A stretch of 64,000 bases of DNA from Microbacterium terregens (GTDB lineage Bacteria; Pseudomonadota; Alphaproteobacteria; Sphingomonadales; Sphingomonadaceae): positions 82,779 through 146,778 of the forward strand of contig NZ_BSEX01000023.1 in NCBI RefSeq assembly GCF_027922045.1, read 5' to 3'. This document shows, piece after piece, positions 59,706-64,000 of this stretch. Both the position numbers and the translations under genes were made by a program. Position 1 is the first letter of the stretch, and the number at the start of each line of letters is the position of its first letter. Under the pieces are notes generated by a model. That model was not told where the DNA came from and searched no databases. It saw nothing but the letters and a program-made list of their open reading frames with translations.

Positions 59706-60473
59706 ATGAACCCTACCTACGACTTCACGGGCCAGGTCGCATTCGTGACTGGCGCAAGCCAGGGCATGGGTCTGGCCGCGGCGAAGGCCTATGCCGCAGC
59801 GGGTGCCATCGTGGTGCTCACCGATGTGCAGGCAGAACGCGTTCAAGCCGAAGCCGAGGAGATTCGCGTCCACGACGGTAGAGCGATCGGCCTTGCCTGC
59901 GATGTCCGCGAGGAGGACCAGGTGGCGGCAGCGATCGAACGGACGGTTGCGGAGTTCGGGCGCCTCGACATCGCCTTCAACAACGCCGGTGTGCAGGCGC
60001 CCGCAAGCGATCTGGCCGACCAGCCGACCGAGGACTTCGATCGTGTCATGGCGATCAACCTGCGCGGCACCTGGGCGTGTATGAAGCACGAACTGAGGCA
60101 GATGCGGGCGCAAGGATCGGGTGCGATCGTCAACATGGCCTCGATCGGCGGGCTGATCGGCAACCTCGATCTCGCCGCGTACAACGCCACCAAGCATGGC
60201 GTGATCGGGCTGACCAGAAGCGCCGCACTGCGCTACGCCAAGCTCGGCATCCGCATCAATGCAGTCTGTCCGGCCACGATCAACACTCCGATGGTGGCGA
60301 GCATGCTGGAAACCCAGCCTGAGGCGATGGAGGACATCATGCGTCTTCAAGTGATCGGGCGCCTTGGCGAACCCGAGGAAGTCGCGGCCGCCGTCCTGTG
60401 GCTGTCGAGTTCCGGCGCCAGCTTCGTCCACGGAATCGCGCTGCCCGTCGACGGCGGCTTCACGGCGAACTGA
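59706..60473 (+). CDS. SDR family oxidoreductase (glucose 1-dehydrogenase-like)
   Basis: 255 residues. AFVTGASQGMGLAAAKAYA, NNAGVQAPASDLAD, MASIGGLIGNLDLAAYNATKHGVIG (Ser, Tyr, Lys), PATINTPM. Standard classical SDR, likely NAD(P)-dependent. Followed at 2 nt by the cupin gene, with which it probably forms an operon. Confidence 0.9.
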   Translation: MNPTYDFTGQVAFVTGASQGMGLAAAKAYAAAGAIVVLTDVQAERVQAEAEEIRVHDGRAIGLACDVREEDQVAAAIERTVAEFGRLDIAFNNAGVQAPASDLADQPTEDFDRVMAINLRGTWACMKHELRQMRAQGSGAIVNMASIGGLIGNLDLAAYNATKHGVIGLTRSAALRYAKLGIRINAVCPATINTPMVASMLETQPEAMEDIMRLQVIGRLGEPEEVAAAVLWLSSSGASFVHGIALPVDGGFTAN

Positions 60474-60475
60474 CG

Positions 60476-60976
60476 ATGATCGTCAACTCGCTCTCCGCCC
60501 CGGCAATTCTGGCCGGTTCACTGGCTCTCTCGACCATCGCGCATGCACAGCAAGGAGAACCGAAGATGGAAATCACCCGCAAGGCAGATATGAAGACCGT
60601 GGACGGCTCCGAAGAGTATTTCACGGGCAAGGTCACCATCACCGGCCAGTTCCAGCGCCCGGATCCCTCCCGCGTCAGCGGCGCGATCGTCCATTTCGAG
60701 CCGGGCGCGCGCACCGCGTGGCACACGCATCCGGCGGGGCAGACGCTGATCGTCACGGAGGGCGTGGGCTGGACCCAAATCGAGGGCGGACCGAAGCTCG
60801 AGTTCCATGCCGGCGACATCCTGTGGTGCCCTGCCGGGCACAAGCATTGGCACGGTGCGACCCAGCACGAAGCAATGACCCACATCGCGCTCCAGGAAGC
60901 GGTGAACGGCTCCCCCGTAACCTGGATGGAGAAGGTGACGGACGAGGAGTATCTTGCCCCGGTCGCGAAGGATTGA
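60476..60976 (+). CDS. Cupin domain protein, (R)-mandelonitrile lyase-like, with signal peptide
   Basis: 166 residues from ATG 60476. N-terminus MIVNSLSAPAILAGSLALST...AHAQ is a Sec signal, so export is expected. The cupin core HTHPAGQTLIVTEGVGW and CPAGHKHWHGATQHEAMTH carries the metal-binding histidines of the manganese-dependent cupin hydroxynitrile lyase family. A second ATG at 60566 with AAGGAG 8 nt upstream would give a 136-residue cytosolic form starting MEITRKADMK, exactly where many homologues begin. Confidence 0.88.
   Translation: MIVNSLSAPAILAGSLALSTIAHAQQGEPKMEITRKADMKTVDGSEEYFTGKVTITGQFQRPDPSRVSGAIVHFEPGARTAWHTHPAGQTLIVTEGVGWTQIEGGPKLEFHAGDILWCPAGHKHWHGATQHEAMTHIALQEAVNGSPVTWMEKVTDEEYLAPVAKD
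60552..60568 (+). promoter_or_regulatory. Strong internal ribosome site and start within the cupin gene
   Basis: AAGGAG at 60552-60557, 8 nt before ATG 60566, in frame. It could produce a signal-less cupin alongside the exported form. Confidence 0.45.
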
Positions 60977-60980
60977 TCCC

Positions 60981-61052
60981 ATGCCGCACGTGATCGTGAA
61001 GCTCCCCGGCCGGGCCCTTGGAGTTACTAATAGGCACGGTATTCGCGAATAA
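60981..61052 (+). pseudogene. Remnant of a 4-oxalocrotonate tautomerase gene
   Basis: ATG 60981 reads MPHVIVKLPGRA, matching the N-terminus of tautomerases (MPHVIVKL-W-PGRS), including the catalytic Pro after Met. The frame then runs into unrelated sequence and stops at 61050. The ~60-residue family length is not reached, so most of the gene is deleted or replaced from about 61015 on. Confidence 0.6.
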
Positions 61053-61211
61053 GCGAGGAGTCCCGTCTGCCAAGTTGTGGAAGGATCGGAGGTTTGTTTC
61101 AGCTCGCCGTCTTTGCGGTGCTCGCCTCCAGGTGAGCAGCCAACCCGTGTCTTGCCCCGGCGCATTCTCGAGCCGCTGTAGCGGCCCCACCGGCTTACCG
61201 CTAAAGCAACG

Positions 61212-63947
61212 ATGCCGATGTACCGCGAAGGTTACGATAGCTTGTCTGATCCTGTCCCGCTTCGATCCCGCTCCGCGGAAGAACTGTTTGCCGGCCCCGG
61301 TGAGATCCGCGCGCTTGGTCGCGTCATCGATTGGTCGGCTACGCCGCTGGGCCCCGTCGAGCGCTGGCCGCAGAGCCTTCGCTCGACGGTGCGTACCCTT
61401 TTGTCGTCCCAATATCCCATGGTTCTCACCTGGGGAGGCGCGTTCACCCAGATCTACAATGATGCCTATTCGAAGCTGATTGGCGACCGGCATCCGGCGG
61501 GCCTCGGCAACGATATCCGGATCACCCTTGCCGAGGCCTGGGACACGCTGGGGCCCATGATCGACCGGGTGATGAGGACGGGCCTGGCGAACTGGACGGC
61601 GGCCCTGCCGCTGGAGATGCATCGTTCCGGCTATCGCGAAGAGGCCTACTTCTCGGTCAGCCATGCGCCGGCCGAAGATGACGACGGCAACATCGTCGGC
61701 ATGCTGGCCGTGTGTTCGGAGGTGACCGAGCAGCTGGTGAGCGAACGACGGCTGCGCCTGTTGAGAGAACTCGGTGCGAGGGCGGGTGAAGCGCGCGAAC
61801 CCGCCGAGGCCGCCCGCGACCTCGTCGAGACCATGGCCGAACATCCGCTCGACGTGCCCTTCGCCGCCATCTACCTCTGCGAGGGTGACGAGCTGATCCG
61901 CACGGCGGCAGTCGGCATCCCGGAGCACAGCGTGGCCGCACCGCCCCGCATGCATCAGGGGGCGGGTGCCGTGTGGCCCGTCGCCGCGGCATTGCGCGGC
62001 CAGGTGACCCCGGTCGACCATGTGCAGACCCTGGTCCCGCTGGTCGGCGGACCCTATGCCGATCCCGTCCGCTGTGCCCTTGTCCTCCCGATCACCGGGG
62101 CGCAGGGAACGGCGCTGGGCGTGATCATTGCGGGCGTATCCCCGAACCGCTCGCTGGATGAAGGCTATCGCTCGTTCTTCGAGCTGCTGGCCGGTCAGGT
62201 TTCGGTCGCCATGCGCAACGCGCGCGCCCGCGAGGACGAGCGTCGGCGCGCCGAGGAGTTGGCTGAACTGGATCGGGCGAAGACCGCCTTCTTCTCCAAC
62301 GTGTCGCACGAGTTCCGGACGCCCCTCACCCTGTTGCTCGGGCCGCTGGAGGACGCTCTGGCCGACAGCCCTGACCGCCTGCCTGCGCATCGCGGCGAGC
62401 TGGAGATGGCGCATCGCAATGCGCTACGTCTGCTCAGGCTGGTCAATGCGCTTCTCGATTTCTCGAGGGTAGAAGCCGATCGAGCCGAAGCGAGCTTCGA
62501 GCTCGTGGACCTTGCGACGCTGACCGCCGATCTATCCTCCAACTTCCGATCCGCGATGGAGAAGGCCGGGCTGGACTTCACCGTCGACGTTCAGCCCCTT
62601 CCTCGCCCCGTGGCGGTCGACCGCAGCATGTACGAGACGATCGTGCTCAACCTGTTGTCCAACGCCTTCAAGTTCACGCATCAGGGAGCGATCCGGGTTC
62701 GGCTGGCCGCGTTGGACGATGGGGTCGAACTGACCGTGACGGATACCGGCGAGGGCGTCGCGGCGGAGGAACTGCCCCGGCTGTTCGAGCGGTTCCACCG
62801 GATCGAGGGCCAGAACGCGCGCAGCCATGAAGGATCGGGGATCGGCCTGGCTTTGGTCCAGAAGCTGGTCCAACTCCACGGTGGCACGATATCGGCCGAG
62901 AGCGAGGGGCCGGGCCGCGGCGCGACCTTCAGGGTGATCCTCCCCTATGGCCGCACCATCGGCGACACAGCGGTTTCAGCTACCGCGTCCGCCCGGGCGG
63001 ACGCCTATGTCGAAGAAGCGCTTCGTTGGCTGCCCGGAGAGGCGGTAGCGTCGCGGACGTCACCGCCCGACGCGCGGCCGCATCTTCTTCTGGCCGACGA
63101 CAACGCGGACATGCGCGCCTATGTCGAGCGCCTGTTGCGCGACGACTATGAGGTGACGGCGGTCGCGAACGGCACGGAAGCCCTGGCGGCGGCAAAGCGG
63201 ATCGCACCCGATCTCGTCCTGTCGGACATCATGATGCCAGGCCTGGACGGGTTCGCGCTGCTTCGGGAGCTGCGGGCGGACCCGGCCACGGCCGCCGTCC
63301 CGATCATCTTTCTGTCAGCACGCGCTGGTGAAGAGGCCAGGGTGGAAAGCCTGGAGGCCGGGGCCGACGATCATATCGTGAAGCCCTTCAACGCCCAGGA
63401 GCTGCGCGCGCGTGTGGCCGGGGCGCTTCGGCTGGCGGACCTTCGCGGCGAAGCAGCGTCCCGCGAGCGCGTGCTCGAGGCGAAGCTCGCCACCAGCCAG
63501 GCCAGGGCCGCGCTTGCCGACAGTGAGGAGCAGTTGCGGATGCTGGCGGACGCGCTGCCCGTGCTCATCACGCATGTCGACAAGGATCTGCGATACCGGT
63601 TCGTGAACCGGACCTTCGAACAGTGGTTTGGCCGGCAGCGCGAGAACGTGATCGGACAGTCCGTGTTCGACGTTGTGGACCCGGAAACGCTCGCCCAGGG
63701 GAGAGCGAACATCGACGGCGTGCTAGCGGGCGAGCACCTCTCCTTCGAGCAGGAGCTGATCTTTCCCGACGGGGTGCGCCGTATCGTACAAGCCGAATAC
63801 CTGCCCCAGCTGACGTCCGACGGGCAAACAGAGGGCTTTTACAGCCTGGTTCAGGACGTGAGCGCCACGCGGGAGCAGGCCCGTCTGCTCGCCGACAACG
63901 AGCGCCGGATGCGGACGGTCCTGGAGGCCGTGTCCGACGGCTTCTAG
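61212..63947 (+). CDS. Hybrid sensor histidine kinase, 3' end removed by an insertion
   Basis: 911 residues to the TAG. N-terminal PAS-like domain (about 35-175; WSATPLGPVERWP), GAF domain (about 185-340), coiled coil, phospho-His in NVSHEFRTPL (His366), ATPase domain (NLLSNAFKF, GSGIGLALV), receiver domain (LLADDNADM, LSDIMMPGLDG, HIVKPFN; about 630-745), and a PAS domain (about 780-890). The last residues, RMRTVLEAVSDGF, normally start another PAS domain (and often a second kinase), but the reading frame ends at once where an IS-like sequence begins. So the 3' part is missing and the protein is probably truncated. Confidence 0.85.
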   Translation: MPMYREGYDSLSDPVPLRSRSAEELFAGPGEIRALGRVIDWSATPLGPVERWPQSLRSTVRTLLSSQYPMVLTWGGAFTQIYNDAYSKLIGDRHPAGLGNDIRITLAEAWDTLGPMIDRVMRTGLANWTAALPLEMHRSGYREEAYFSVSHAPAEDDDGNIVGMLAVCSEVTEQLVSERRLRLLRELGARAGEAREPAEAARDLVETMAEHPLDVPFAAIYLCEGDELIRTAAVGIPEHSVAAPPRMHQGAGAVWPVAAALRGQVTPVDHVQTLVPLVGGPYADPVRCALVLPITGAQGTALGVIIAGVSPNRSLDEGYRSFFELLAGQVSVAMRNARAREDERRRAEELAELDRAKTAFFSNVSHEFRTPLTLLLGPLEDALADSPDRLPAHRGELEMAHRNALRLLRLVNALLDFSRVEADRAEASFELVDLATLTADLSSNFRSAMEKAGLDFTVDVQPLPRPVAVDRSMYETIVLNLLSNAFKFTHQGAIRVRLAALDDGVELTVTDTGEGVAAEELPRLFERFHRIEGQNARSHEGSGIGLALVQKLVQLHGGTISAESEGPGRGATFRVILPYGRTIGDTAVSATASARADAYVEEALRWLPGEAVASRTSPPDARPHLLLADDNADMRAYVERLLRDDYEVTAVANGTEALAAAKRIAPDLVLSDIMMPGLDGFALLRELRADPATAAVPIIFLSARAGEEARVESLEAGADDHIVKPFNAQELRARVAGALRLADLRGEAASRERVLEAKLATSQARAALADSEEQLRMLADALPVLITHVDKDLRYRFVNRTFEQWFGRQRENVIGQSVFDVVDPETLAQGRANIDGVLAGEHLSFEQELIFPDGVRRIVQAEYLPQLTSDGQTEGFYSLVQDVSATREQARLLADNERRMRTVLEAVSDGF

Positions 63948-64000
63948 GGTCAGGACTCGTTGATCACAGCCAGAAGATGACGGTGGCAGCGAGGGCGATT
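63946..64000 (-). mobile_element. End of an IS5-family-like insertion sequence, cut by the window edge
   Basis: From about 63947 the sequence GGGTCAGGACTCGTTGATCA begins abruptly after the kinase frame. Together with the transposase-like C-terminus on the minus strand it looks like the terminal inverted repeat of an IS5-family element. The target junction lies at CTAG (63944-63947). Confidence 0.55.
63964..64000 (-). CDS. C-terminal end of an IS5-family-like transposase (partial)
   Basis: Minus strand frame reads IALAATVIFWL then TGA at 63964-63966. That ending is typical of IS5-family transposases in sphingomonads, from memory. Only 11 codons are inside the window. Confidence 0.5.
   Translation of the reverse strand, partial: IALAATVIFWL

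Noticed and set aside
1..64000. CRISPR arrays, tRNA or rRNA genes
   Set aside because: No direct repeats with regular spacers and no cloverleaf or rRNA-like stretches were noticed in any intergenic region.

Overview
The window reads as chromosomal DNA of an alphaproteobacterium, most probably a Sphingomonas-type sphingomonad. The basis is high GC with strong third-position GC bias, the phoR-pstSCAB-phoU-phoB order, a PaoABC-type aldehyde oxidoreductase, DUF3606, DUF421 and DUF2243 stress-type genes, and the extended PstC/PstA forms. Taxonomy is inferred from gene content; no rRNA, tRNA or CRISPR array was seen. Almost every gene is tightly packed, with 1-4 nt stop/start overlaps marking operons.

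Layout: (1) 1-4.2 kb: glmU-glmS for UDP-GlcNAc synthesis (minus), divergent from a gph-like HAD phosphatase, an SDR and an OsmC protein. (2) 4.2-6.9 kb: an HPr-rel-A type cluster (nucleotidyltransferase, HPr-kinase-like protein, PqqD-like protein) plus a small exported protein that may be its substrate. (3) 6.9-14.6 kb: phosphate starvation operon phoR-pstS-pstC-pstA-pstB-phoU-phoB, followed by a small Thr-rich exported protein and a strong terminator. (4) 14.6-20.4 kb: DUF2794, cysE-like, divergent oxyR, fasciclin protein, pgsA-moaD-moaE, an LplT-like MFS transporter and an unlisted 58-residue membrane protein. (5) 20.4-32.7 kb: two divergent operons forming a glycosylation/biosynthetic cassette. 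The leftward one has two epimerases, a GT4, three CgeB-like glycosyltransferases and a UDP-glucuronate decarboxylase-like protein. The rightward one has a histidine phosphatase, a CmoB-like methyltransferase, a glycoside hydrolase whose TIM barrel is circularly permuted, an MDR and a Gfo/Idh oxidoreductase. (6) 32.7-39 kb: bestrophin, MerC-like and SGNH proteins around a perfect palindromic operator, then Pit phosphate transporter, a Nudix-DUF47 in-frame fusion, MipA/OmpV and TspO-like genes. (7) 39-45.4 kb: a sugar or cyclitol oxidation cluster (two paralogous SDRs around an MDR, plus an alpha/alpha-toroid protein), a patatin and a glutaredoxin-like protein. (8) 45.5-54.2 kb: mostly small stress-type and accessory genes. 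(9) 54.7-64 kb: paoABC-like molybdenum hydroxylase, LysR, SDR, mandelonitrile-lyase-like cupin, a tautomerase remnant, and a hybrid histidine kinase cut off at the right edge by what looks like an IS5-family element.

Phosphate is a recurring theme: high-affinity Pst with PhoU and PhoBR on one side, low-affinity Pit with a DUF47 (PhoU-like) partner fused to a Nudix domain on the other. The most unusual observations are the permuted glycoside hydrolase within the divergent cassette, the HPr-rel-A cluster with its candidate substrate, and the Nudix-DUF47 fusion lacking a standard start codon.
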